Below are positions 55,958 through 64,000 of a DNA stretch of 64,000 nucleotides, one piece after another; within the stretch, counting starts at the first letter, position 1, and each line of letters opens with the position of its first letter. Source of the DNA: an uncultured Porphyromonadaceae bacterium (GTDB lineage: Bacteria > Bacteroidota > Bacteroidia > Bacteroidales > Muribaculaceae); the NCBI GenBank assembly GCA_948467675.1, contig CAOKFI010000010.1:1-64000 (forward strand), read 5' to 3'. The notes below the pieces were generated by a model, which did no database searches, was not told where the DNA came from, and saw only the letters and a list, made by a program, of their open reading frames with translations. Position numbers and translations under genes: made by a program.

Positions 55958-55965
55958 CAAATATA
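55958..55965 (-). promoter_or_regulatory. -7 box of the yrdC-type/sugar transferase/ClC operon
   Basis: The minus strand reads TATATTTG, 23 bp before the ATG at 55935. The 20-odd bases around it are nearly the same as those around the dxs promoter at 5837-5860. Confidence 0.7.
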
Positions 55966-56004
55966 CTAAAATATTCGCGAGCAAGCCAAGATCGGATCTA
56001 TATA

Positions 56005-56036
56005 CAATGCTCCCGGCATCGATGCCGGGAGCATTG
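56005..56036. terminator. Perfect 32-bp palindrome after the GLPGLI operon
   Basis: Arms 56005-56020 and 56021-56036 are exact reverse complements with no loop base in between. It lies 20 bp past the last GLPGLI stop, as a terminator would, but the minus-strand sequence after it (TATATAG) is only weakly T-rich. Confidence 0.6.
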
Positions 56037-56055
56037 CGGGTTGTATGAAAAAGCT

Positions 56056-56898
56056 TCAGTAGTCTGTCTCGAGAGCGTGTTTTGTCCGGTCGAATGGCTG
56101 TTCTTCGCGTTGGCCTTTGTAGATAATATCGGAGCCGTATTTCGCACGGATTATGCTTTCACGGTTTTTGAAGAAATATTCCTCGTCGGCCAATGCTTTT
56201 TTGCGGTCTATGCGGGAATATGTGTCCTGGTTGTAGACCGGATTTATCGTCTGTCCGGTGTGTTCTATGCCTGTAGCCTCGAACCTGAATTCCGGATCGC
56301 TTTCAGCCATGAGAATAAGTCCCGGGAGTCCGTGTAGTTTCCAGGGACCGTCCGGTAACGGAATCTCGGGAGTGAACCACGCTGTCCAGCGACGTCCGTG
56401 ATAATCGACAGTGGCCATCAGGCATTCGTAGCCGAGTATGGTTCTGACAGAGTCGTTTGCTATAGTCCAGTCTTGTCCGGCAAGCGGTTCGTCATAGAAT
56501 CCGTCGTCTTCTCCCCAGCGGTCATATACACGCATTGTGCCGGCGGAAAAGTCTTTGGTTATATATGTATGGACTGTTTTGTGGGGTGCGTTGCCTTTGG
56601 TCATGTCGATGGACATCGATCCGTCTGCACCATAGGATACCCATGCCGCCATCTGTATCTCGGCAAGCTGTTTCTTGCCGGCGGGAGTGGATGTCATGGA
56701 ATCGCAGTACTCGCTGATCTCGTTGTAGTATTTCGATCCGGCGGTTCCTGCCAGCAGGATCATTTTGCGTGTTCCGGTCTCGGTGGCGGAGTTGCGTTTA
56801 AACGACGTCTGGTCGTAGGCGGCCTTGATGGAGGCTGTCTGAGCGACTGCGGTACATGCGGCCAATGCGAATGCGGCCGATAGAAGCAGAGTTTTCAT
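56056..56898 (-). CDS. GLPGLI family protein (third in tandem)
   Basis: The 280-residue protein has a signal peptide ([20 protein letters not shown]; an LAAC lipobox is also possible). The family core runs [35 protein letters not shown], with the name-giving GLPGLI near residue 190. The ordered blocks before it ([23 protein letters not shown]) align by eye with the other two copies. GLPGLI proteins are periplasmic proteins of unknown function, usually next to a TonB-dependent receptor, as here. It ends the operon that begins with the BlaI-type gene. Confidence 0.92.
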   Translation of the reverse strand: MKTLLLSAAFALAACTAVAQTASIKAAYDQTSFKRNSATETGTRKMILLAGTAGSKYYNEISEYCDSMTSTPAGKKQLAEIQMAAWVSYGADGSMSIDMTKGNAPHKTVHTYITKDFSAGTMRVYDRWGEDDGFYDEPLAGQDWTIANDSVRTILGYECLMATVDYHGRRWTAWFTPEIPLPDGPWKLHGLPGLILMAESDPEFRFEATGIEHTGQTINPVYNQDTYSRIDRKKALADEEYFFKNRESIIRAKYGSDIIYKGQREEQPFDRTKHALETDY

Positions 56899-56909
56899 AT
56901 TCAGAATGT

Positions 56910-57704
56910 TTAACGGTAATCGGTTTCAAGAAAGTCGATGGATTTGTCAAATTCGATATCGTCTTTGACTGTGATTTTTACACCTAACGATGCTGATAGT
57001 CCGGCGATGGGATTGTCCTCGAATCGTCGCAGCGCTTTCAGCATGGATATCCGGTCGGTGGTCTCGTAGTGTCCGGCGCCTATATTCGGTGTGATAGGCC
57101 GGTCGGACGTTGATATGTATGTAGCCGTGAAACTGTGTTGTCCGGAGCTTTCGTCGGCGCTCAGTATGAGGCCGGGCAGTCCGCAAAGTTTCCATGGACC
57201 GTCGTGTATCGGAAGCTCTGTCGTGAACCAGGCTGTCCAGTGTCGGCCATGGTAGTCGCAAGTCGCTTTGATGCATTCGTAGCCGAGTATGACCGATGTT
57301 GAATCGGTGATGTTCCAATTCTGAGGTGTGTATGGTTCGGAATAATGAAACATCATGGATATGTTTCCGTCGTAGACTTCAGTTGTACCATCGACGGTTT
57401 TGAATATGTACATAGGTACCGAGCGGCCGGGTGTGCCTTTCATGTTGCCAGATGTGAAACCGGCCATTTTCATCTGGTTGTATTGTGCCTGACCCTCTGG
57501 CGTGGCTTCAAGAGAGTCGACATATTCAGTCATGGGATTGTAGAATTTCGATTCCGATGTGTTGGCGCGAAGTATCATCTGATGGCATTGCTCTTTGCCG
57601 GTACGGTGATAGTGATGCCAGTCATATCCGACTTCAATATCGGCTCTGCTCTGTGCCGATACGGCACATGCAGTCATGATTAACGATAGGAACAAGGGTC
57701 TCAT
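56910..57704 (-). CDS. GLPGLI family protein (second in tandem)
   Basis: The 264-residue protein has a signal peptide ([18 protein letters not shown]) and the core [37 protein letters not shown]. It lies 11 bp from the third and 12 bp from the first copy. Divergence is greatest in the C-terminal 60 residues, which may define separate partners or ligands. Function is unknown. Confidence 0.92.
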   Translation of the reverse strand: MRPLFLSLIMTACAVSAQSRADIEVGYDWHHYHRTGKEQCHQMILRANTSESKFYNPMTEYVDSLEATPEGQAQYNQMKMAGFTSGNMKGTPGRSVPMYIFKTVDGTTEVYDGNISMMFHYSEPYTPQNWNITDSTSVILGYECIKATCDYHGRHWTAWFTTELPIHDGPWKLCGLPGLILSADESSGQHSFTATYISTSDRPITPNIGAGHYETTDRISMLKALRRFEDNPIAGLSASLGVKITVKDDIEFDKSIDFLETDYR

Positions 57705-57716
57705 ATATTATTGGGT

Positions 57717-58547
57717 TTAATGGTAATCGGTTTCTAATAAATCATAGTTGTCGTCGGTGACGACTTGATCATTGCGTTTTATTTCGGTTCCGTCAGATCC
57801 CATAACTTTGCATCCAGGTGGTATGTTGGCGAAAAGATGAGCGATAGGGTTGTCTATGAATTTCTTTTTCGCTTTAAGATATTTTTTGCGATCTTCTTTG
57901 TGATACCATTCGGGAACAATCATTTCAGGTACAGGATCAGTGGTATGCTCGATGCCTGTCGCTATGAAAGAATGAGTGCCGGAGGCCTCGTTTGCTTCCA
58001 ATATCAAGCCGGGCAGACCGGCCAGTTTCCATGGCCCGTCACTCATTGGGATCTCAGGAGAGAACCATGCTGTCCAGTGCCGTCCGTGGTAATCGGATTT
58101 GGCCATAATACACTCATAGCCAAGGATGTTTCTGACGGAGTCGCTGACAATATTCCAAATCATTTCGTCGTATGGTTCGTCATGATAAGCGAATACATCG
58201 TAAAAGTCATCGTATACAGTCTTTGTCCCGTCGGTGTGTGATTTCGCGATATACATGCTTACAGAGCGGTTCGGCACTTCGGCTCCGCGTCCGCTTGCCT
58301 GCATGGCAGCCGCCATAGCTCCGTAGGCCTGGCGGGCAGCTTCGTCCTTTGAGTTCGTATCCAGCTGATAAGCGACAGGATTGTAAAACATGGATTTATC
58401 GGCTGAGGTGTGCAGTATATAGTCATGCACGATTTCTTTGCCGGCGAATAGCCATCTGTGTTCATAACTCAGACGGATCATATCTGATTGCGCTGGTGCA
58501 GCCATGGAAAGCGTGCATACCGTAAGTAGTAAAAATAATCGTTTCAT
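57717..58547 (-). CDS. GLPGLI family protein (first in tandem)
   Basis: The 276-residue protein has a signal peptide (MKRLFLLLTVCTLSMAAPAQ) and the core [37 protein letters not shown]. Its start codon overlaps the receptor stop by 4 bp (58544-58547), which ties its synthesis to the receptor. All three copies share a [23 protein letters not shown]-type ending, so they arose by local duplication. Confidence 0.92.
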   Translation of the reverse strand: MKRLFLLLTVCTLSMAAPAQSDMIRLSYEHRWLFAGKEIVHDYILHTSADKSMFYNPVAYQLDTNSKDEAARQAYGAMAAAMQASGRGAEVPNRSVSMYIAKSHTDGTKTVYDDFYDVFAYHDEPYDEMIWNIVSDSVRNILGYECIMAKSDYHGRHWTAWFSPEIPMSDGPWKLAGLPGLILEANEASGTHSFIATGIEHTTDPVPEMIVPEWYHKEDRKKYLKAKKKFIDNPIAHLFANIPPGCKVMGSDGTEIKRNDQVVTDDNYDLLETDYH

Positions 58548-61120
58548 TTTCGCAGTGATATTGTGATTAGCAGTTCCCGTCCACGTAGCCGTCGCTGGCT
58601 CTCGAATGAACCGAGCTGATTGTATGTGGTATAGTTGTATGTATGCCTGTTGAATATGTTGTTGATCCGTCCGGACACTTCTATCCGTTTATTGAGTTTG
58701 AAAATAAGTCGGGTATCTAACAGAATCGTGTTTTTGAATCTGCCGGTTACGATTTCATTGCGGTAGTGTTCGCCGGAGATATGGTATTCCCATTTGCGGT
58801 GCGGCATGATGTTGATCAGCAGAGAGTTCTGTATGCTTCCGAGCCATGAGGCATTGTCGCTGTTCATGGACAGGCGATTTCTGGAGAAGTCTGACGCAAT
58901 GTCAAGGCTTAACCATGACAGAGGCGTTCCGTTGATCCTGATGCCGGCAGACCAGGATGTCCCTATCGACGATATGACGGATTCTTCCGATATAAGGGTA
59001 GACTCGTTGCGGCTGAATGTGCTTCTCAGATTTGCGCTTCCACGCATGAAGTCAAGAGTCTTTCCTATATTGCCGTTGACCATAAGGCGTCGGGCGGAGC
59101 TTCTGGCCGGAGAGTAGGAGTATACCACATAGTCGCCATAGAGTTGCTGAACCAATGTATACGGCATGTGGTTCCATGACTGCATGACAAGCGCGTTGGC
59201 AAACAGTCCGTGACGTGTATGCTTGTACTGGAATCCGGCTGACAGATTCTGTGATGAAGAATTATAAAACCGGTCGACACCGCGATTGAACGAGCGGTAA
59301 TCGGTCATGATCGGTTCCGGATGGATCAGATTCAGATTCATTGGTGAACGCCCGGTTCCGCCTTGCAGATTGACAGCGAGGCGATTGCTGGGTTTCCAGT
59401 TGATACTGAGCTCCGGCGAGAAGTATACCTCAGACCGGTCGGCGATAGACTGGTCGAATGTGTAGCGTGCAAAACTTACAGGTGCTGTCAGTTTGATATT
59501 TACGCGTCGTATCCAGTATTCTAACTTAGGAGTGGCATATATTGTGAAATAGTTGGTGTTGACTGCATTTTCAAATGATCCGTATATCATAGAGTTTCCT
59601 GACAGGCCGGAATGCATCGACCGGACATATCCTTTCAGTCCGCCCGTGAGACTGATCGTGATCCCTTTTACGGAAAGTGCGTATGCTGCGTTTTCGTCGG
59701 TAAAGAAAGCATGGTCTCCGATATGCTGGCGCATGGAAATTCCGTCGGTGACAGTGTTAAGGGTCTGGGGTAGAGATTCCCATTCGTTGCGGCTTTCGAA
59801 TGTGATGAGATGCCGGTCGCGGAACCGCCGTATCAACTTGAATGTGTTGCGCACATAGTAGTCGGGCAGCGAGGCCGTCTGTGTATTCGGCAGTGACCCG
59901 GTGACTCCGAGACGTATATTGTCCCAGTCGATGTCGGTTTGCAGAGTATTGTTTAAAAATGTCGTTTTAAGGTTCTTTTCGTATATGAACTTGGCCGACA
60001 GCGAGTGTGTGCGGTCTGTGCCGTCGCGTTGTTCGGTGATGACGCGGTTGCCGTTGCTTAGAAAATATGTAGTCACATTAGCGGCTCTTGCCGATATGCG
60101 GTTGAACGCATAGTCGATCTGGGTCTTGAACTCACCGTTTTTCAGCTTCCACAGGCTGTTGGCGGATGCGAGAAACGAGCGGTTGAACAGAGTGCGTTTT
60201 GCGTCGAGTGACGGTACGCCAGGCAGTGTTATGTCGACATTGTGTCTGAGACCGGTCTGGCGTCTGCCGCCGAAGAAATCCGATACGTGAGCTGTCAGAT
60301 CATCTCCGGTGTTGTTGGTTTTGACCGTGGTGATGTTCTGAAACGAAGGCATGACGGCCATAGCGAAAGTCTCGCTTTCCCAAAGGCCCTCTTCCGGCTG
60401 CCAGGAGTACCCTCCGCCGGCATTGCCGTGGAGTGTCCATGTGGCTTTTGCCTTTTTCTTCAGTTTGAGATTTATGGCTGCTTTGTCAGAAAAGCTGATG
60501 CCTGAAAGCACCTGCATGGGCTGGTGGTTCTCCATTACTTCTACGGCACCGACATCTTCATGGCTTATGCCGTTGGTGGCTATGCCGTATCTGCCTCCGA
60601 GCAGATCGGAGCCTTCGATGTAGAATTTGTTTATATCAGTGCCCTGATATTGTATTTTGCCGGATTTTGCCACGTCGATACCGGGCATGCGTTTGAGCAC
60701 ATCTCCTATACTGCGGTCCTGGGTCTGTGCGAAACTTCCCACGTTGTATGTTATGGTGTCGCCCTGTTCGCGTATACGCTCGGCCTTAATCGCGACTTCT
60801 TTCAGTCGAAATGCTTCCGGTTCAAGCCTGATGTCGATAGGAGTACTGATGTCGGAAACCGATACCGATTTTTTGCCGAATCCTATCATCGACACGTCGA
60901 TGGTGCAACTGCCGGCAGACTCTGCTGAGATCGAGAATGTGCCGTCGGCGCCGGTCGATGCATATTTTTTGATTTTGCCTTCGGCATTGCGCAGTATTAC
61001 CGATGCTCCGGCAAGCGGAGTGCCTGTGCTGTCCATGACAGATCCTGTGATGGTTGTCAGGGCTGATGCAGACATGACGGTCAGAGCAAATAACAGTATG
61101 GATATCAGAGCCGTTTTCAT
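58544..61120 (-). CDS. TonB-dependent receptor-like protein with carboxypeptidase regulatory domain
   Basis: The 858-residue protein has a signal peptide (MKTALISILLFALTVMSASA). A carboxypeptidase-regulatory-like domain at about 22-105 (TGSVMDSTGTPLAGASVIL) is followed by a plug (about 110-230, RSIGDVLKRMPGIDVAKSGKIQYQG) and an outer-membrane barrel to the C-terminus (LLITISLRK). It is the receptor class routinely paired with GLPGLI proteins. The ATG at 61120 gives the signal peptide; a start 48 bp upstream was rejected. The ligand is unknown; control by the BlaI/M56 pair upstream is inferred from gene order. Confidence 0.9.
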   Translation of the reverse strand: MKTALISILLFALTVMSASALTTITGSVMDSTGTPLAGASVILRNAEGKIKKYASTGADGTFSISAESAGSCTIDVSMIGFGKKSVSVSDISTPIDIRLEPEAFRLKEVAIKAERIREQGDTITYNVGSFAQTQDRSIGDVLKRMPGIDVAKSGKIQYQGTDINKFYIEGSDLLGGRYGIATNGISHEDVGAVEVMENHQPMQVLSGISFSDKAAINLKLKKKAKATWTLHGNAGGGYSWQPEEGLWESETFAMAVMPSFQNITTVKTNNTGDDLTAHVSDFFGGRRQTGLRHNVDITLPGVPSLDAKRTLFNRSFLASANSLWKLKNGEFKTQIDYAFNRISARAANVTTYFLSNGNRVITEQRDGTDRTHSLSAKFIYEKNLKTTFLNNTLQTDIDWDNIRLGVTGSLPNTQTASLPDYYVRNTFKLIRRFRDRHLITFESRNEWESLPQTLNTVTDGISMRQHIGDHAFFTDENAAYALSVKGITISLTGGLKGYVRSMHSGLSGNSMIYGSFENAVNTNYFTIYATPKLEYWIRRVNIKLTAPVSFARYTFDQSIADRSEVYFSPELSINWKPSNRLAVNLQGGTGRSPMNLNLIHPEPIMTDYRSFNRGVDRFYNSSSQNLSAGFQYKHTRHGLFANALVMQSWNHMPYTLVQQLYGDYVVYSYSPARSSARRLMVNGNIGKTLDFMRGSANLRSTFSRNESTLISEESVISSIGTSWSAGIRINGTPLSWLSLDIASDFSRNRLSMNSDNASWLGSIQNSLLINIMPHRKWEYHISGEHYRNEIVTGRFKNTILLDTRLIFKLNKRIEVSGRINNIFNRHTYNYTTYNQLGSFESQRRLRGRELLITISLRK

Positions 61121-61205
61121 TGTGAATTGGGTGTAGCAATGGCTGTACATACCGGATGGCATGTGCAATACGTTGGCTGTCAGTATGGCTTTATTGTGAT
61201 ACTTA

Positions 61206-62678
61206 TTATCTGTCGGGTGATTTCAATGTCACATATATGGATCCCTGTGGATATTCAGGTTCATCCTTTTTGACTGTGATACTTTCGATTTGTCCCGGAT
61301 CGATGTTGTTAAGAGCGCTGTGCTCTATACGTACATTGTTGACGAATAATGCTGGATCCTGCACAGGTAGAGAGCCGTTGACATCTTTGACCTCACTTCT
61401 TACGATGGTTTTGCTGCGTTCGATCTGTATATCGGCAGGTTTGCCGTCGAGTATGGCGGAGGCTTCGATGTCATTCTCCTGTTCGGAGTCTTTCATTGTA
61501 ATTATCGCTAAAGGTTTCTCGCCAGTGTTGTCGATCATGACCTGCTCGATATGTCCTATGTCGATACCTTTTGTTTTGATTATATGGGCGTCTTCATCGT
61601 TGACGGTCTTAACCTGAACATTCATATTCCCGGCATTTTTGGAAATCGTCGTTGCTTCTGCCACGACGGCCACTTTTTTCCATTCATCGGTATAGTCCGG
61701 GATGCTGTCAGCCGGTTGAGTTGTGACTGTATGTGCGGTTTCGGATTCAGAAACAAGCTTGTTTCGTAATGAGCAAGCGCTTATATCATCAATGGCCGCT
61801 GCTATGGCGGGCTGGTGTACCAAGGCTGCCATTCCTGCGAATACCGGAGCCATCGCTAAAGCACGCCATGCGTTGCGTTTGCGTGAACGCGACTGCAACA
61901 TCATGGTGATACGTTTTTTTAGCTTGCTATGGTTCAGGCTGTTGGCCAATGACGGGAATTTGGCGCCAACCGCTTTTTTTATTAACAGCATCTGGTATGA
62001 ACGGGCATCGGATCCGCTACTGATCACTGCCATATCGGCCTGATATTCGTGAACTGTGCGCATCTCCTCTTTCAGCAGCCAAGCTGCCGGGCTGAACCAG
62101 TTGAATGTCAGAAAGGTTTCAGCTAAAAGCAGATCGAGCCAATGCCGACAGGCTATGTGTTTGGCTTCATGTATGGTTATGGCAGTTTCTGCACTGTTGT
62201 AGTCGTCGCGGTTCATTACGATGTAACGTCCCCAGCTGAATGGGGCGATACGGGAATCGCCTGTTATGACGATTGTAAATGGGGCGGCAGCAATTTTCTC
62301 GCCGGAGCGGATCAGACCGGCTATACGAATGCCGGTGTAAAAAAGCCTCGCTGTCATGACTGCGATTCCTGCGATGTATAGATATAGTGCAGTGGTAAGC
62401 CATATAGAACCGGTGCTGACCGTAACGTCGCTTTCCGATACCGGAATCATAAGGGCGGTGATATCGGCAGGAGTTGCTGTGATGGCTGATTCCGTGGCAC
62501 GATCAGGCACAGTCAGAAGTGCCGGAGCAATGAGACTGATGGCATATATGGCCAGAATCACACCGCGGTTGAATGCATGGAATGTCTCTGACGACAGTAG
62601 CCATTTATATATAAGGTATAATCCGGTCATGAATACGGCCGACTGGATTGCATAAGCCAATATCTCTCCCATGGTCAT
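61206..62678 (-). CDS. M56-family (BlaR1/MecR1-like) sensor metalloprotease with plug-like C-terminus
   Basis: The 490-residue protein has four membrane helices (about 8-28, 38-56, 92-112 and 280-300). The zinc protease motif is H170-EAK-H174 (ITIHEAKHIACRHW), with the third ligand region in VHEYQAD. The large C-terminal part lacks a penicillin-binding sensor. Instead it has segments (ASAILDGKPADIQI; LFVNNVRIEHSALNNIDPGQIESITVKKD) like the plug domain of TonB-dependent receptors. It overlaps the BlaI-type gene by 4 bp. By analogy it would cleave that repressor on sensing an envelope signal. Confidence 0.9.
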   Translation of the reverse strand: MTMGEILAYAIQSAVFMTGLYLIYKWLLSSETFHAFNRGVILAIYAISLIAPALLTVPDRATESAITATPADITALMIPVSESDVTVSTGSIWLTTALYLYIAGIAVMTARLFYTGIRIAGLIRSGEKIAAAPFTIVITGDSRIAPFSWGRYIVMNRDDYNSAETAITIHEAKHIACRHWLDLLLAETFLTFNWFSPAAWLLKEEMRTVHEYQADMAVISSGSDARSYQMLLIKKAVGAKFPSLANSLNHSKLKKRITMMLQSRSRKRNAWRALAMAPVFAGMAALVHQPAIAAAIDDISACSLRNKLVSESETAHTVTTQPADSIPDYTDEWKKVAVVAEATTISKNAGNMNVQVKTVNDEDAHIIKTKGIDIGHIEQVMIDNTGEKPLAIITMKDSEQENDIEASAILDGKPADIQIERSKTIVRSEVKDVNGSLPVQDPALFVNNVRIEHSALNNIDPGQIESITVKKDEPEYPQGSIYVTLKSPDR

Positions 62679-63061
62679 TCCGATTTATTGCTTTTTTCAA
62701 TCTGTTCGATAAGACTGCGCAGGTCATCGGCCGATAGTTTCTCTTCTTCGACCAGTGCCGATACGGCACCGAGATATGAATTGTTGAAGAAACTCTTGAC
62801 GATGTGTCCCAGTGATCGGCGGCGGTATTCGTCGACACGTTTCAGTGCCTGGTAACGGTAGGTCGAACCAAGTGATTCATGATCGACATATCCTTTGGCT
62901 TCGAGTGACCGTACCACGGTCGATACGGTGTTGAAATGCGGTTTAGGATCCGGATAGAGTGCTACCATATCACGTACGAACAACGGCCCGTGTTGCCACA
63001 GAATGCTGAGCAGTTGTTCCTCTTTGTCGGTAAGATCGTTAGTTTTTTCGTTCCGTTTCAT
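62675..63061 (-). CDS. BlaI/MecI/CopY-family transcriptional repressor
   Basis: The 128-residue protein has an N-terminal winged helix (LTDKEEQLLSILWQHGPLFVRDMVALYPDP...NTVSTVVRSLEAKGYVDHE) and a C-terminal dimerisation region (VKSFFNNSYLGAVSALVEEEKLSADDLRSLIEQIEKS). The typical protease-sensitive Asn-Phe-type site may lie in SFFNNS; this is inference. It is the first gene of the six-gene operon down to 56056 and lies 26 bp from a 56-bp palindrome, its likely binding site. Confidence 0.95.
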   Translation of the reverse strand: MKRNEKTNDLTDKEEQLLSILWQHGPLFVRDMVALYPDPKPHFNTVSTVVRSLEAKGYVDHESLGSTYRYQALKRVDEYRRRSLGHIVKSFFNNSYLGAVSALVEEEKLSADDLRSLIEQIEKSNKSE

Positions 63062-63086
63062 GATGATATGATGTGGTGAATACGCA

Positions 63087-63142
63087 GCGAAGTTAAAACT
63101 AAAAATTTAGTTGATCAACTAAATTTTTAGTTTTAACTTCGC
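63087..63142. promoter_or_regulatory. Perfect 56-bp palindrome, probable BlaI-type operator
   Basis: Arms 63087-63114 and 63115-63142 are exact reverse complements, centred on TTGA-TCAA. The AT-rich arms contain TTAGTTGATCAACTAA at the centre. A near-consensus -7 box (TAACTTCG on the minus strand, 63088-63095) lies inside the left arm, so a bound repressor would block the promoter of the BlaI-M56-receptor-GLPGLI operon. Confidence 0.82.
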
Positions 63143-63170
63143 TTAACTCTGGCGGTCTATATTCTCCAGA

Positions 63171-63959
63171 CTAAATTCCGAGAGCTTTATGCCCTAATGG
63201 AGAGAGTGCTTCGTATAGATCGTAGGTCTGTACAGGTATCTCGACGACACCCATTGAATAGGGTGCTATGTCGTAAGGCTGGAATACAAATATAATTTGT
63301 CTTGGAGAGATCCGGAAGGTGCTGATGTCTGTGATTTCGTCTGGATTGACTTCACCTCCCGGATAGAGTTCGCGTGCTGCATTGCGCACTGTCGCGACTA
63401 CATTTCCGGTCTTGTCCGGTTCGAAAAGATTTGCGGCGGTGAGTATACTGTTGTCGGCAATCGAGTAGTTGATGTAGTCGGATGTGCCGTAGCCGTGTGC
63501 TGCGCCATAGAGATAACCGTAGTTGTCTATGCCGAACACAATAAGCTCTGGTGTCAACAGCGAGATGTAGCCGTTGGATACGAGTTCATTGCTTTTTTCG
63601 GCTTTGCGTGCCTGCTCCATATTAGCCGGTAGCAGAGTCAGTTCAAGTCCGTCGACGGGCCCTTTTCGAAAAAAATGCTCGGCGGCCTTGCTGAAGTCGG
63701 CGGCTATTGTATCGAATGTGCACGTCAGAAGGCTGTCGTGGAGTCCTGACAGATCGTTGTTGCCGATGCGGACAGGCCACACCATTTTGTAGGAAGCAAT
63801 CGAATATACGGTGTCTCCGTAAAGATCGGGAGTCACGTATGCACACGAGTCGGTGCGTGATTCAAAAGCTATTCCGCTATCTGATGCCGAAGTGCATGAA
63901 GCCAGAGCCATAGAGCCGGCAAGGCATGCGTATATGGCGAGTTGTAAGGATTGTGTCAT
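63171..63959 (-). CDS. Lipoprotein with DUF4163/DUF3298-like domains
   Basis: The 262-residue protein has a lipobox LASC with acylated C22. The mature part follows the layout of DUF4163 plus DUF3298: an N-terminal half with VYSIASYKMVWPVRIG and VSNGYISLLTPELIVFGIDNYGYLYGAAHGYGTSDYINYS, and a C-terminal half with FRISPRQIIFVFQPYDIAPYSMGVVEIPV. Related domains occur in RsiV-type anti-sigma factors and secreted proteins; the function here is unknown. It is upstream of the operator region on the same strand. Its promoter was not identified before the window end. Confidence 0.82.
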   Translation of the reverse strand: MTQSLQLAIYACLAGSMALASCTSASDSGIAFESRTDSCAYVTPDLYGDTVYSIASYKMVWPVRIGNNDLSGLHDSLLTCTFDTIAADFSKAAEHFFRKGPVDGLELTLLPANMEQARKAEKSNELVSNGYISLLTPELIVFGIDNYGYLYGAAHGYGTSDYINYSIADNSILTAANLFEPDKTGNVVATVRNAARELYPGGEVNPDEITDISTFRISPRQIIFVFQPYDIAPYSMGVVEIPVQTYDLYEALSPLGHKALGI

Positions 63960-64000
63960 CTCTTATTTTTTAGTCATGTCATTGTTCAGGCCGGAACCAT

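Noticed and set aside
61206..63061. A beta-lactam resistance operon
   Set aside because: The BlaI/M56 pair is present but there is no beta-lactamase or alternative PBP in the operon, and the sensor lacks a penicillin-binding domain.

Overview
The window comes from a Bacteroidota (Bacteroidales) chromosome. The evidence is the gene families (GLPGLI proteins, PorT-like barrels, DUF4301, a SusC-style regulatory-domain receptor, HSDR_N_2), start sites without Shine-Dalgarno sequences, and many perfect -7 boxes of the type TAnnTTTG upstream of genes. The gene repertoire and moderately GC-rich codon use would suit a Muribaculaceae-like gut organism, but no rRNA is present to prove it. No tRNA, rRNA, CRISPR array, integrase or insertion sequence was seen.

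Layout: (1) 1-680, the end of the rpmI-rplT ribosomal operon. (2) 836-9928, minus strand: potassium uptake (trkH, trkA), dxs with a small membrane-protein gene, a Kef-type antiporter, an MgtC-family protein and a coiled-coil membrane protein. (3) 10170-19799, plus strand: a 2[4Fe-4S] ferredoxin, then a long run with a double-receiver/PPDK-like protein, a coiled-coil protein, a dipeptidyl peptidase IV, a membrane protein and miaA, then a DUF6291 gene. (4) 19796-28198: PBP1A, PorT-like barrels, an HsdR-N-like protein, holA, a LysM/periplasmic-binding-fold protein and an SGNH hydrolase. (5) 28763-34846: an AT-rich accessory island with a ribosomally synthesised, modified peptide (RiPP) system: a six-cysteine GG-leader precursor, a radical SAM/SPASM maturase, an outer-membrane barrel, a C39-peptidase ABC exporter and a 52-residue stub that resembles only the N-terminus of an HlyD adaptor. 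(6) 34947-46336: housekeeping genes (acyltransferase, efp, flavodiiron protein, uracil-DNA-glycosylase-like, DedA, rpe, alaS), an unassigned structured RNA or attenuator with a small secreted peptide, a DMT transporter and an OmpA lipoprotein. (7) 46360-55965, minus strand: ahpCF, a Spy-like protein, an Eis-like acetyltransferase, DUF4301, then a threonylcarbamoyl-AMP synthase / polyprenyl sugar transferase / ClC operon. (8) 56056-63142: a self-contained envelope regulon, BlaI-type repressor, M56 sensor protease, TonB-dependent receptor and three tandem GLPGLI proteins, headed by a perfect 56-bp palindrome that is the likely operator. (9) 63171-63959: a DUF3298-type lipoprotein.

The most interesting items are the RiPP island (28763-34846), whose adaptor protein is reduced to a membrane anchor and which carries its own outer-membrane barrel, and the leader RNA at 43846-44165, where two mutually exclusive sets of long helices end in terminator versus anti-terminator pairings ahead of a 52-residue secreted peptide.
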